Position numbers and translations under genes: made by a program. The notes under the pieces were generated by a model. The model did not search any database. It had not been told where the DNA came from and saw only the letters and a program-made list of their open reading frames with translations. DNA of 64,000 bases from CAWKOH01 sp963851245 (GTDB taxonomy: Bacteria; Actinomycetota; Acidimicrobiia; Acidimicrobiales; Palsa-688), in NCBI GenBank assembly GCA_963851245.1, contig CAWKOH010000002.1, positions 248,001-312,000 on the forward strand, given 5' to 3'. This document shows, piece by piece, positions 55,648-64,000 of this stretch; the first letter of the stretch is position 1; every line of letters starts with the position of its first letter.

Positions 55648-55721
55648 CAGAGCGTACCGGCGCCTACCCCCTGCTCCTTTTCATTCCTTCGTGGAGTTAC
55701 AATGAAATATACTGAAAACTA

Positions 55722-56313
55722 ATGAAAAAGGTAATAGCGGTCGTTGTCTTGGGGCTGGTCGCGTCCATCCTGCTGCCTGCGGTGATCGCCTGGGCGGTGC
55801 TGCCGGGGCTACTCAGCGGAGGCAATTTCCGCGTCGGCGCAGCCATCGTTCACCCCGCCCGCGACTACTGCTTCCGGGAGCCAGGGAGATCAGGGCCCGG
55901 GGCCCAGCGCCATACCCCCGTCCATGCTGGCCCTCTACCGGACGGCGGCCGCCACGTGCGCCGGCCTGTCCTGGACCGTGCTGGCCGCCATCGGCACGGT
56001 GGAGTCGGACAACGGTCAGTCAGATCTTCCGGGCGTGCATTCGGGGGCCAACGAAGCCGGCGCTGAGGGGCCCATGCAGTTCGAACCGCCCACCTTCGCC
56101 ACGTACGACCTGCCGGTCCCGCCGGGCGGGGTGGCACCCCCGAGCCCCTACGACCCGGTCGACGCCGTGTTCGCGGCGGCCCGGATGCTTTGCGCAGACG
56201 GGGCCGCCACTCCGTCTTCTCTCGGCCAGGCCGTCTTCGACTACAACCACTCGGGCGCGTACGTGGCCCAGGTGCTGGCGCTGGCCCGGTCATACGGTTA
56301 CACGGGCTCCTGA
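55722..56313 (+). pseudogene. Lytic transglycosylase-like secreted protein, one frameshift
   Basis: An ATG at 55722 reads a signal peptide (MKKVIAVVVLGLVASILLPAV, in part) and leads out of frame near 55840-55900 into a transglycosylase domain: LSWTVLAAIGTVESDNGQS with the catalytic Glu in VES, GPMQFEPPTFATY and AVFDYNHSGAYVAQVLALA. One extra base accounts for the break, giving ~196 residues. Such enzymes cleave peptidoglycan glycan strands in the cell wall. The AT-rich 74-base region upstream, between divergent genes, is a likely promoter. The exact site of the indel is uncertain. Confidence 0.75.
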
Positions 56314-56408
56314 TTCAGATCGTGCGACCCGTTCTTGCCGTCGGACCCGAGCAACTACAACGGTTCCCCCATCTTCGCTTACGCCGTGCCTTCATCGACC
56401 GGAGCGCT

Positions 56409-57092
56409 TCAGGCTTTAAACGTCCCGAGGATCTGGGCCGTCATTGCCGGCGAGGCGTCCACCAGGAGCCAGATCTCGGCCTCCGAGCTCGATTGCCAGG
56501 CGTCGATGGCGGTGGCCTGGAAACCGCCGGGCCGGCTGACCTGGTAGCGGAAGGCGACCGCCGCACCTGGCACCTGTGTCGGCTGGCCACTGCTGATCTG
56601 ATACGACGAGGGGGCGTTGACCCCGAAGGCCCGGAAGGCTTGCGGAGGCGTCTCCCCGGCCACGGGCGGGCTCGGCCGGTCATTAACGTGCTCGGCCACC
56701 CATCCCGTTCGTCCTGAGGTATCCAGGTCGCCGGCGTTGTCGGTGTAGAGATCGTTGGTGGCCCAGGCGGCGGGGACGGCGTAAGCGAACACCCCGTCAC
56801 TGACGGCCTTGTAGCCGGCCGGAACGCTGACCGGCTTCACCGACGGGGTGCTCTGGCCGGCGATGATGGATGCGGCCAGGGCGGCGACGCCCAGAACGAC
56901 GGCGGGGATGGCGATGATCATGAACCATTGCCGGTTGCGCCGGCGCACCTTCTTCTCGGCCGGGGTCAGCTCGGCTCCGCGCCTCCGCTCGAGCGCCCCA
57001 CCACCGGACTCGCCGCTGGACCCTGACTCGCCCGTCGCCCTCTCCGGGCGGCCGGGCCTGGTGTCCGAGGGCAGGTTGGTCACGGGCTCCAT
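56409..57092 (-). CDS. Membrane-anchored protein of unknown function
   Basis: 227 residues. A Gly/Ser/Glu/Arg-rich cytoplasmic tail (1-~50) precedes one span, WFMIIAIPAVVLGVAALAAS near 56-75, followed by an extracytoplasmic domain that contains FAYAVPAAWATNDLYTDNAGDLDTSGRTGW, a PsbP- or lipoprotein-LpqN-like arrangement seen in small actinobacterial surface domains; this resemblance is a guess. No Cys. It is convergent with the transglycosylase. An inverted repeat lies just upstream at 57128. Confidence 0.65.
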   Translation of the reverse strand: MEPVTNLPSDTRPGRPERATGESGSSGESGGGALERRRGAELTPAEKKVRRRNRQWFMIIAIPAVVLGVAALAASIIAGQSTPSVKPVSVPAGYKAVSDGVFAYAVPAAWATNDLYTDNAGDLDTSGRTGWVAEHVNDRPSPPVAGETPPQAFRAFGVNAPSSYQISSGQPTQVPGAAVAFRYQVSRPGGFQATAIDAWQSSSEAEIWLLVDASPAMTAQILGTFKA

Positions 57093-57127
57093 GCTCGCAC
57101 GAACGACCGCCAGCCGGCCACGCGCGC

Positions 57128-57172
57128 AAAACCGGCACAGGGAAAAACCCCCCTGGGCCTCTCCTGTGCCGG
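57128..57172. terminator. Strong hairpin, 12-bp perfect stem
   Basis: AACCGGCACAGG (57128-57139) pairs perfectly with CCTGTGCCGGTT (57161-57172) around a 21-base loop that itself holds A- and C-runs. On either strand it is stable; on the minus strand it would end a transcript started near 57460, or lie in the leader of the membrane protein gene starting at 57092. Confidence 0.55.
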
Positions 57173-57279
57173 TTGCTCCGTCATCGGCTCACGGCGCCTC
57201 TCTCTGCTGTGGGACCGCCTCGTCCCGGATCACGCCGCAGCGGGACCCGGCCATAGGGCCGGCCAAATAGAGGGCCCGA

Positions 57280-57369
57280 TCACCTCTGACGATCTGGCTT
57301 GGACTCAGGACCATCGGTACCCGAGTCCGGAACTAGCGGGGCGGACCGTCCTCCTCGGACGAGCTCCAT
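57280..57369 (-). CDS. Possible 29-residue peptide in an otherwise gene-free stretch
   Basis: The 448-base stretch 57093-57540 has no recognisable gene. It does hold a minus-strand arrangement that looks like a small transcription unit: a -35/-10 pair near 57497-57468, an AGGAGGG at 57381-57387, and after it an ATG at 57369 opening 29 codons (MELVRGGRSAPLV) or a GTG at 57377 opening 14. Spacing to either start is imperfect. It may be a short peptide or a non-coding transcript. Confidence 0.2.
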   Translation of the reverse strand: MELVRGGRSAPLVPDSGTDGPESKPDRQR

Positions 57370-57467
57370 GTTGCCACGAGCCCTCCTTTCCCTCTCAGCG
57401 TCGGTTCGCCCGACTTGCCTAGATCCTCCACAACGCCCACCCCGAGGGAGGGGATGTGGTCCCTCAA

Positions 57468-57497
57468 ATTGAAGGCGTCGGCGGGGGCCGCTGTCAA
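57468..57497 (-). promoter_or_regulatory. Candidate minus-strand promoter
   Basis: On the minus strand TTGACA (57497-57492) is followed after 18 bases by TTCAAT (57473-57468), a consensus -35 with a moderate -10. Transcription would run left through the small frame at 57369 to the hairpin at 57128-57172. Confidence 0.4.
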
Positions 57498-57540
57498 TAG
57501 TCATTTGCCCGGCCGGGGCGGGCGATGGCCCGATTGGGCG

Positions 57541-57813
57541 TCAGCAGCTGCCCCGGGAGCGGCCGTGAACGACCCTCCGCCACACGAAGGCGATGACGGC
57601 CGTGAAGAGGGCGATCCGCAGCACCCAGCCGGCCACGTGGAACACGAAGCCGAGGGCCCAGAAGGCCAGCCCCAGGCCGACCACGGCCGCCACCGCGACG
57701 AGGCATACGAGGATGACGAGGCTGAGGACGCTGTGGTTCTGCGGGGGCTCTCCCGGGACCTGATTTTCGAACTGCCCGCCACCGCTCGAGGGTCCGAACT
57801 CGAAGTTGTGCAT
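57541..57813 (-). CDS. Small membrane protein
   Basis: 90 residues: a Gly/Gln/Asn-rich polar N-terminus (MHNFEFGPSSGGGQFENQ), then two hydrophobic spans (LSLVILVCLVAVAAVVGLGLAFWAL and FHVAGWVLRIALFTAVIAFVW) and a basic tail with a C-terminal Cys. No family recognised. It lies after the response regulator gene of the LiaFSR-like cassette, same strand, and small membrane proteins of this kind are often targets of such systems; that link is inference. Confidence 0.6.
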   Translation of the reverse strand: MHNFEFGPSSGGGQFENQVPGEPPQNHSVLSLVILVCLVAVAAVVGLGLAFWALGFVFHVAGWVLRIALFTAVIAFVWRRVVHGRSRGSC

Positions 57814-57929
57814 GGATTCCTCCTCCTTGTCCGTAACCCTAAGGCTGGGGGCCCCTCGAGGGCATCGTCGGCGGGAGCGATTCGGCCTCCATCTCCGGAT
57901 GGATCTTCGGACTGCTCTCCTGGTCAGGA

Positions 57930-58604
57930 CTAGGACCGGGAACCTCCCGGTTCGACCAGGCCGTAGTCGTAGGCCAGCACCACGGCCTGTATCCGGTCCC
58001 TGACGCCAAGCTTGCTCAGGATGTGATTGACGTGGGTCTTCACGGTGGTCTCGCTGATGTACAGGCGCTCGCCTATCTCGGCGTTGCTGGCGCCGCGGAC
58101 CACCTCGCGGAGGACATCCACCTCACGGTCGGTGAGCTCGGCGAAGCGATCGGGTAGGTGTCCGGCGGGCGGTTGGCCGGGGCGACGGGCGAACTCGTCC
58201 AGCAGGCGCTTGGTCATCTTCGGCTCGACCAAGGCGTTGCCGGCCGAGGCGGCCCGGATGGCGGCCACCAGCTCCTCAGGGGGAGAGGCCTTGAGCAGGA
58301 AACCGCTGGCGCCGGCCCGTACGGCCTCGAAGAGGTGCTCGTCCAGATCGAAGGTGGTCAGCACCACGACCTTGGCGTCGCTCTCGGCCACCAGCCGGCG
58401 GCAGGCTTCGACACCGTCGAGGCGGGGCATGCGGACGTCCATGAGAATGACGTCGGGTCGCAGCCGTCTGGTCTCCTCGATCGCTTCAACCCCGTCGGCG
58501 GCCTCGCCTATCACCTGCAGGTCGTCCTCCGCCTCGAGGACCAGCCGCAAGCCCTTGCGGACCATGGCTTCGTCGTCGGCGAGCAGCAGGCGTATCACCC
58601 ACAC
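57930..58604 (-). CDS. NarL-type response regulator of a LiaR-like system
   Basis: 224 residues. Receiver: RLLLADDEAMVRKGL, phospho-acceptor Asp in VILMDVRMPRLDG near residue 54, conserved Lys in GFLLKAS. Output: LuxR helix-turn-helix LTDREVDVLREVVRGASNAEIGERLYISETTVKTHV (in parts). It follows the histidine kinase gene by about 50 bases and would be phosphorylated by it. Targets are not visible; a promoter for the small membrane gene downstream would be a natural one. Confidence 0.92.
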   Translation of the reverse strand: MWVIRLLLADDEAMVRKGLRLVLEAEDDLQVIGEAADGVEAIEETRRLRPDVILMDVRMPRLDGVEACRRLVAESDAKVVVLTTFDLDEHLFEAVRAGASGFLLKASPPEELVAAIRAASAGNALVEPKMTKRLLDEFARRPGQPPAGHLPDRFAELTDREVDVLREVVRGASNAEIGERLYISETTVKTHVNHILSKLGVRDRIQAVVLAYDYGLVEPGGSRS

Positions 58605-58655
58605 AGTCTCGCCGCTCGGCGAGGCCGGCGGGGAGGCAACCCCCTCGGCGTGTGG

Positions 58656-59600
58656 CTACGCCACGTTCAGCAGCACGACCGGGATGGTCGCGTACACCCG
58701 CCAGCCCGGGCCCGGCCGCTTGGGGCCGGCCTCGAGGGAACCGCCCACGGCGGCCAGCCTCTCCTGCATTCCGACCAGCCCGTGGCCGCTGCCCGCCAAG
58801 ACGGCCTCGTTCGGCCCCTTGGCAGCCGAGCCCGAGGACGGACCGGGACCCTCGTCGTCGACGAAGACGGTGATGGCGGTCGGGGAGAAGATCACCTGGA
58901 TGTCGACGGGGGTGTCCCCGGCGTAGCGCACCGCGTTGGTGAGGGCCTCCTGGACGACCCGGTAGACCGTCATCTCCACGCTGGCCGGAAGTGGTGGCGG
59001 GTCCCCCAGGGTGTTGTAGGACACGGAGCGCCGGTCTGGCCGACCGCGTCGACGAGGACCTGGATGTCGGATATCCGGGGCAGCGGGGTGCGCGGTCCTC
59101 CTTCGGCCGGCCCGGCGCCGGCGCGGGTTGGCTGCTCCCGTCCCGGCGGCGGCGCCGATGGAGGCGTCGGCGCCGCGCAGTACGGCCAGCATGCCCTCCA
59201 GCTCGCTCAACGTCTGCCGGCCGGTCTCCTCGGCCGCTTCGAGCGACTCGTTGGCCGAGTCCGGGTTCTTGGTTCCGACCCGGCGGGCGGCTGCGATCTG
59301 GATGGTCATCAGGGAGACCCCGTGGGCCACGATGTCGTGCAGCTCGCGGGCGATGCGGACCCGTTCCTCGGCCACGGCCAGCTGGGCGCTGCGGTCCTCC
59401 TCCACCATCAGGCGGCGGGCCCGGTGCAGCAGCAGCCCGGTGCCGAGCGAGATGATGAACAGGGGCCAGAAAAGGGCGGCCGTGACGTGGAAAACGCCCA
59501 TGCTGTCGAGCAGGAACGCCGCCCCCATGAGCAGGAAGAACATCCCGATGGCCACCCGGGACGTCCGGTACTGGTAGGTCGCAACGGCGGTGGTGCTCAT
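58656..59600 (-). CDS. Sensor histidine kinase (LiaS-like) with a compensated frameshift
   Basis: 314 residues as read. The N-terminal spans (VAIGMFFLLMGAAFLL and LFWPLFIISLGTGLLL) form a small sensor without a large extracytoplasmic domain. The HisKA_3 box is ERVRIARELHDIVAHGVSLM with the phospho-His; the ATPase has QEALTNAVRYAG (N box), DDEGPG and GHGLVGMQERL. Between ~59028 and ~59130 the reading is Arg-rich noise; the next frame there gives GPAEGGPRTPLPRISDIQVLVDAV, as expected before the ATPase, so two opposite single-base errors bracket it. The start ATG overlaps the stop of the LiaF-like gene. Confidence 0.85.
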   Translation of the reverse strand: MSTTAVATYQYRTSRVAIGMFFLLMGAAFLLDSMGVFHVTAALFWPLFIISLGTGLLLHRARRLMVEEDRSAQLAVAEERVRIARELHDIVAHGVSLMTIQIAAARRVGTKNPDSANESLEAAEETGRQTLSELEGMLAVLRGADASIGAAAGTGAANPRRRRAGRRRTAHPAAPDIRHPGPRRRGRPDRRSVSYNTLGDPPPLPASVEMTVYRVVQEALTNAVRYAGDTPVDIQVIFSPTAITVFVDDEGPGPSSGSAAKGPNEAVLAGSGHGLVGMQERLAAVGGSLEAGPKRPGPGWRVYATIPVVLLNVA

Positions 59601-60680
59601 CGGCTACACCCCGAGCCGCCGACCAGGATCTGGCCGGCGACCTGGTGCACGTTCAGCGTGATGCGGTCGATGTCGGACTGGCCGGTGGCGGCTGCGCATT
59701 CTGCGCCGAGGCGTGGTGAAGTGGCGTGACACCGACGCGCCGACGCCGTCGGCGGCGTTGCTGCCGTTCACGCAGATCTGGCCGGCCAGGACCCGGGCGT
59801 TTACCGTCACCAGGGTCTCGGCGGGCAGGTTCTGGATAAGGTGTCCGGCCGGCCACGCTGTCGACATTGAGCGTGTCACCGGCCTTGAGCTTTGTGGCGT
59901 CGACGGCCAGATTGCCGAAGCCGCCGTGCACGGTCTGGCTGTTGGAGGGCGTCGAGCCCATGTTGCCGAAGGAGACGTCCTGGAGGGCGCCGGCTGTGCC
60001 GAAGGTGCTGGACGTGGCTACCAGGACGACGATCATGCCGGCCCCCAGCCAGACCGGCCAGGTCTTGCGGCTCAGGCTCCAGTCGGTGCGCCCGGTCACG
60101 ATGAGGGACGCCCCCAGCAGCATCAAGCCGATAGCCACAACCGCCGCCACGCGATACGTGCACGGCGTGAACGGCCCCGAGGAGCCACGCCACCCCGAAC
60201 AGCACGGCCAGCAACCCGAGGACGGTCGTGGCGTCCCAGCGGTGCCGCACGGGCGGCCGGGGTGGGCGGGGCGGCTGAGGGCGCGGCTGGTACTGACGGG
60301 GGGGCCGGTAGGAGCCGGGCGGCCGCCCCAGTTGGAGCGGCCGCGGCGCTGCCATTGCGGAGGTACGGCCCCCGGGGTTCCCGCGGTCGAACCAGGAACT
60401 CCCGGGGGCGGGGGCGGCGGGGCCCAGGGGGGTCGACCCCGCCAGCCATGACCGTGGTAATAGCCTCGATAGAAATCGTGCCGTGGTGACCGCCCAGGCC
60501 GGCTCGCAGGTCCCGGCTGACCTGGTCCGCCACGCCTCTGAGGCCGTGGCGGACGGCCTGGCCGGTGGGTTGGCCGCCCCGCCGGGCCTGGTCGAACACG
60601 TCGCGAAAATCGTTGGCGAGAGAGCGCGCCAGGGCCCGGACGTCCTCGGCCACCTTCCTGAACTCCTCGTCCCTGGGCAC
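59597..60680 (-). pseudogene. LiaF-like membrane protein, multiply frameshifted
   Basis: Pieces in three frames give one consistent protein of ~360 residues: a charged helical N-terminus from GTG 60680 (PRDEEFRKVAEDVRALARSL), a Pro/His/Tyr-rich linker, hydrophobic spans (TTVLGLLAVLFGVAWLL, AAVVAIGLMLLGASLIVTG, VWLGAGMIVVLVAT) and a beta-rich C-terminal region (GDTLNVDSVAG, HLIQNLPAETLVTVNARVLAG, SDIDRITLNVHQVAGQILVGG) like the toast-rack domain of LiaF. At least three indels lie near 60150, 59850 and 59710, with one or two more probable near 60340 and 60470. The stop overlaps the kinase start (ATGA). LiaF proteins hold their kinase inactive until envelope damage. Confidence 0.65.
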
Positions 60681-60689
60681 ATCAAAAGG

Positions 60690-61843
60690 CTACGGCGGAC
60701 CCCCCGCTTCGTCATCCATCCGGGGTTGGAATCGGTCTCTCCTTCCGAGGGCTGATCTCGCCACGCTCGGATCGCACTGTTGATGAAGGCGACCACCGGG
60801 ACGGCCACGATGGCCCCGAAGATGCCGAACAGGATGCCGCCGGCGCCGAGGCTGAGGACGACCGCGAGCGGATGGATCCGGACGTACCGGCCCACCACGA
60901 ACGGTTGCAGGACGTGAGCTTCGATCTGATTGTCGACCAGGAGTACGATCACCACGATCACGGCGGCCAGCAACCCTTTACTCAAGCCGGCCACCGCCAC
61001 CGCCAGGGTGCCGGTGACGAAGGCGCCGACGAGGGGCACGAAGCTCCCGAGGGCCACCAGTACCCCCAGGGGAAAGGCCAGGGGGACGCCGAGAATGGTG
61101 AGGGTCACCGTCACCACCACGCCGTGGAAGGTGGCGACGATAAGGGTGCCCCGAACGTAGTGACCCACCGTCTGCCATCCGGCCCGTGCCGTCCGATCGA
61201 CCCTTTCGCGGGAAGCGCGCGGGGTGGCTTTGAGGAGGAATCTCCAGATCCGCTCCCCGTCATACAGCAGCAGGATGGTGGAGAACACGACCAGGGCGGC
61301 GCCCGCCAGCACCTCGACGACGGTCTTGCCGGTGGACAGAGCGGTAGAGGCTATCACCGAGCTGTTCTTGGTGACGTCCTTGGTGACGGTGTTGCCGAGG
61401 TTGTTGACCGTGGACGGGTTCAGGCGCAGAGGGCCAGTGATGAGCCAGTGCTTGACCTTGGGGATCAGCGCATTGATCTCGTTCCCGAGTTGCGGGGCCT
61501 GGTTGGCGGCCCGGATGACGATCACGGTGATGAGGCCACCGATCACGCCGAGGGCCACGAGGACAGTGGCTAGCGTCGCCAGGCCCCGAGGCCAGCCCCA
61601 TGAACGCAGGCGGGCCAGGAGGGGATGCAGGAGGGCAGTAGCCAGGATGGAGACGATGAAGGGGATGACGACCAGCGACAGGCGAGAGAGGAGCTGGACG
61701 AGGAAGTAGCCCAGTGCGCCGATCGCCAGCAGGCGCCAGGCGTAATCGGCCACCGTGCGGACCAGGGCCCCCGGCTTGGCACGGAGCCCGGGCGGATCCG
61801 CGTTCGTAGCGCGCCCCGGCCTTTCGGTCGACGTCATCCCCAC
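60690..61843 (-). CDS. AI-2E family transporter (PerM-like permease)
   Basis: About 384 residues with eight predicted spans; FLVQLLSRLSLVVIPFIVSILATALLHPLL near the start and the C-terminal DNQIEAHVLQPFVVGRYVRIHPLAVVLSL are family signatures (quoted in part). Members export small molecules or work as Na/H antiporters; substrate unknown. As given, the frame runs on for hundreds of codons into the LiaF-like gene. One missing C near 60720 restores SNPRMDDEAGGPP and a TAG at 60690-60692, nine bases before the next start, so I end the gene there. Confidence 0.85.
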
Positions 61844-61890
61844 CAGCCTGCCTGACGGGCTCCGGCCGGACGGCGATGGTCCGGTTCAGC

Positions 61891-62553
61891 TCAGTGGCAG
61901 TAACCGTAGGGGTCGATGGGTGCGTGGCGCAGTCCTTCCAGGACCCACGAGTTCGATGCCTCGTTCATGTAGGCCGCCTGGCAGGGGTCGCTGATCACGA
62001 TGAGGTGCGATCCCGGGCAGACGCCGGCGACGTTGATGCAAGTCATGGCCTGGTGACCCAGGGCGTATCCGGGGCATTCGAAGTGGAAGCCGGGGGCGGC
62101 GTGGGCGGACAGATAAGAGATGGCCGGCCCGCAACCGTATGAACTTGTTACGGGAGCGGAAACTGTCTGGGCTCTCACGATCGGCCGTGGAGCGGGGGTG
62201 GCCGCGACCCTGGGTACCGTCGGGGTGGTGACGGTCCGGACGGCGTGGGCCGGCGGCCTGGGCGCCACTTGGGTGGTGGCCGGCTTGGCCCGGGTGATCG
62301 CCATGGTGGTCTCGATCGCCGCCGGGATCGGGGGCACCACGTGATGGAACACAGGGGGCCGGACCACACTGGTGAGATTTACGGGCGCCGGGCTGGGACT
62401 CACCGATGCGTCTGCGATGGCGTTCGTGATCTCGAAGCCGAGCACGCTTGCGAGCGTGATCAGGAGAATACCGACGAGCAGGGGAGACCTCAGAAACCGT
62501 CTCCATTCCCCCTCTACGGCGCACAAGTCCATGGCAGTGGCGCTCATACCCAT
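61891..62553 (-). CDS. Secreted Cys-containing protein of unknown function
   Basis: 220 residues. A hydrophobic segment near 24-42 (SPLLVGILLITLASVLGF) serves as signal anchor; a Pro/Ala/Thr/Val-rich linker (~50-140) leads to a compact C-terminal domain with SYGCGPAISYLSAHAAPGFHFECPGYALGHQAMTC and CPGSHLIVISDPCQAAYMNEASNSW (in parts), six cysteines and a conserved NEASNSW ending. Similar Cys-rich domains occur in actinobacterial exported proteins, but I cannot name the function. It diverges from the oxygenase gene. Confidence 0.7.
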   Translation of the reverse strand: MGMSATAMDLCAVEGEWRRFLRSPLLVGILLITLASVLGFEITNAIADASVSPSPAPVNLTSVVRPPVFHHVVPPIPAAIETTMAITRAKPATTQVAPRPPAHAVRTVTTPTVPRVAATPAPRPIVRAQTVSAPVTSSYGCGPAISYLSAHAAPGFHFECPGYALGHQAMTCINVAGVCPGSHLIVISDPCQAAYMNEASNSWVLEGLRHAPIDPYGYCH

Positions 62554-62695
62554 GACGTTTCGTGCGCCTTTGTGCCTGCCTGTAGAGAAAATGCGGAATT
62601 TCGGCAGGGAGACCGATCGTCCGTGTCGAAGCGCGCAACAACTAACCTGCTTCGGGACCGGGGCCCGTCAGTTCGGCGGCTGGTAGAAGTTGAGG

Positions 62696-63468
62696 GTGGA
62701 ACTGGCCGAGACGGTTCTTGGGTCGTGGACCCGCAGAGTGGACGAGTTGGGCGGCGAGTTCGCCGCCGGCGACCCCTTCCCTTGGTGGTGTTGAACGGTT
62801 TCCTCAGAGAGGACGTCGCTGAGGGCCTCCTGAGCGAGTTCCCTCCGATCGACGGAATGGCCCGATCCCACGACTACCTGTTCGGCGACAAACGCGAATC
62901 GAGCGCCCTGGCCAGCCGCGGCCCAAACTCGGCGCTGGTCCATGACGCCCTTCTCTCACTGCAGTTCGCCGACATCCTGACCCATGTCGCCGGGCGCAGC
63001 CTGTTCGTCGATCCGTCGTTCCACGGGGGCGGGTACCACCACGGAGGCGACGGCAGCTTCCTGGACACCCATGTGGACTTCAACATCCATCCGCACCACG
63101 ACGACTGGCTCCGGGTTCTGAATGTCCTGCTGTATCTGAACAAGGACTGGCCGCCCGACTACGGAGGGGATCTGCTCGTCCGCACTGATCCGGCGCACGA
63201 GCCCAGGTCAATAGCACCGGTGTTCAACCGAGGCGTGATCATGCTGACCAGCGATCACACCTACCACGGGTATCGCCGGATGAGCCTGCCACCCGGGACA
63301 ACCCGCAAATCCATCGCCGCCTACGCCTACGAAGTCATACCCGCTGGCAGCCTGCGGATGCGGACGACATCATGGGCGCCCGAAGATGCCGGGGTGATCA
63401 AACGGAGTCTGGCCCGGCACTGGACCGGTCTGGCGGCGGCGAGGGACCGGTCGACGAGACGGCGCTGA
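62696..63468 (+). CDS. 2OG-Fe(II) oxygenase (prolyl 4-hydroxylase-like), one frameshift
   Basis: About 257 residues. The double-stranded beta-helix has the iron ligands in THVDFNIHPHHDDW (HxD) and the distal His in DHTYHGY, and the 2-oxoglutarate-binding Arg in RKSIAAYAYE. The start GTG 62696 reads VELAETVLGSWTRRVDELGGEFAAGDPFP; a missing base near 62785 then joins it to LVVLNGFLREDV, the expected N-terminal strand. Enzymes of this type hydroxylate proteins, peptides or glycan-linked compounds. Without the correction the frame reaches back further, but that reading is not family-like. Confidence 0.8.
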
Positions 63469-63625
63469 GATGCTGCGACCCGAGGCTGGGGCTGGCGTTC
63501 GTTCCCCTCGATGGCTAGCGCTGAGGTGCTCACGCCCCGGGGTGATCGGCCGTTGTTGGAGGAGCGGGCTGTTCCTCTAGGGCCAAAGCGCGTAGTTCGG
63601 AACGAGGGACGAGATCGGTGCTGGT

Positions 63626-64000
63626 CTAGGCGAGCGGGCTACCCGGCTGCGAGGAGACCAGAGCTCCTGGTGGCTTCGTAGCCTGCACCTCGAATCCGGC
63701 CGAAAAACGAGAAAGAGTTGACGGCGGCAGCCGTTCGAAAACGACCTTGAGAAAACCGTGACGGCTGGACGGATCGTCCCAGAAACGGGCCCATTGCCGA
63801 AGGCTTATCTGGCTGGCGAAACCCGAGATTCTGTGTCCCTGCTGGGCGCCGATGTGCCACAGCACATGGTTGGAAAGCCATCCGAGCATGTGGGTCGAGC
63901 CCATCTCAGGCGGGACGAAGCATCGATCGATTTCGAACCCGGAGAACCACTGACGCACTCCGTATTCGGTCGCATTGTAGAAGTGGGCCGGTTCTTCGTG
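63626..64000 (-). CDS. SAM-dependent methyltransferase, C-terminal part only
   Basis: The 124 residues visible begin beyond the right edge of the window. The stretch HFYNATEYGVRQWFSGFEID and the later WARFWDDPSSRHGFLKVVFERLP resemble the C-terminal ends of class I methyltransferases acting on sugars or lipids. The SAM-binding part is not in the window. It is convergent with the oxygenase gene, from which a 157-base gap without features separates it. Confidence 0.65.
   Translation of the reverse strand, partial: HEEPAHFYNATEYGVRQWFSGFEIDRCFVPPEMGSTHMLGWLSNHVLWHIGAQQGHRISGFASQISLRQWARFWDDPSSRHGFLKVVFERLPPSTLSRFSAGFEVQATKPPGALVSSQPGSPLA

Noticed and set aside
59876..61843. A 655-residue fusion of the AI-2E permease with the LiaF-like protein
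   Set aside because: A missing C near 60720 hides a TAG at 60690; the following gene then starts normally at 60680.

Overview
The window is a GC-rich, gene-dense stretch of a high-GC Gram-positive chromosome. Several things point to an actinobacterium, most likely of the Acidimicrobiia type. There are coenzyme F420 genes (fbiA, fbiB), a DUF3499 protein followed by phosphomannomutase, a Trm112-like protein and a PGI/PMI-like SIS protein (the order seen in Mycobacterium), DUF5719 and DUF732 proteins, an LpdA-type quinone reductase, a secA-prfB-ftsE-ftsX block, an FHA protein beside a degenerate kinase, and many GTG starts. The assignment is inferred from gene content. No rRNA, tRNA, IS element, prophage or CRISPR array was seen.

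Layout. Positions 1-1680 (+) hold the end of an acyl-CoA mutase large subunit and lpdA. Positions 1699-10886 (-) form one tight unit: a biotin-dependent carboxylase alpha subunit, then hutH, hutU, a peptide deformylase-like gene, hutF, hutI and a methyltransferase. The deformylase sits where an N-formylglutamate deformylase would be expected. birA diverges from the carboxylase it would biotinylate. Positions 11692-20635 (+) are a nucleotide-sugar and glycan operon: rmlA, rmlB, rmlD, UDP-glucose dehydrogenase, UDP-glucuronate decarboxylase, a WbbL-like glycosyltransferase, an exported protein, a mannose-1-phosphate guanylyltransferase-like enzyme and an epimerase. Positions 20653-22289 (-) hold fbiA-fbiB. 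Positions 22321-32103 carry three family 4 type glycosyltransferases, a GDP-deoxymannose reductase-like gene, a phasin-like protein, a giant membrane glycosyltransferase and a DUF5719 protein.

Next come ftsH (-), DUF3499, a CPBP protease, a 55-residue zinc-ribbon protein, a PTPS-related membrane protein fused in frame to phosphomannomutase, a Trm112-like protein and PGI/PMI (+, to 40624). The 408-base gap at 40625-41032 is the most unusual region. It holds an AT-rich dyad abutting a TTGACA box and a densely structured RNA candidate, directly upstream of a LuxR-type response regulator. Housekeeping genes follow (secA, prfB, ftsE, ftsX), then an alpha/beta hydrolase, an Nramp transporter with a soluble MgtE-N/CBS partner, a truncated haemoglobin, a lipoprotein, the FHA/pseudokinase pair, a transglycosylase, a LiaFSR-like envelope-stress cassette, an AI-2E family permease, a 2OG-Fe(II) oxygenase and the end of a methyltransferase.

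Quality warning: at least a dozen genes are broken by single-base indels that restore a family-like reading when corrected, often in C or G runs (near 9901, 12216, 12533, 12752, 13032, 13591, 52180, 55870, 59028, 59130, 59700-60470, 60720 and 62785). I read these as mainly sequence errors rather than gene decay. Gene boundaries and the apparent fusion at 35424-39236 should be read with that in mind.
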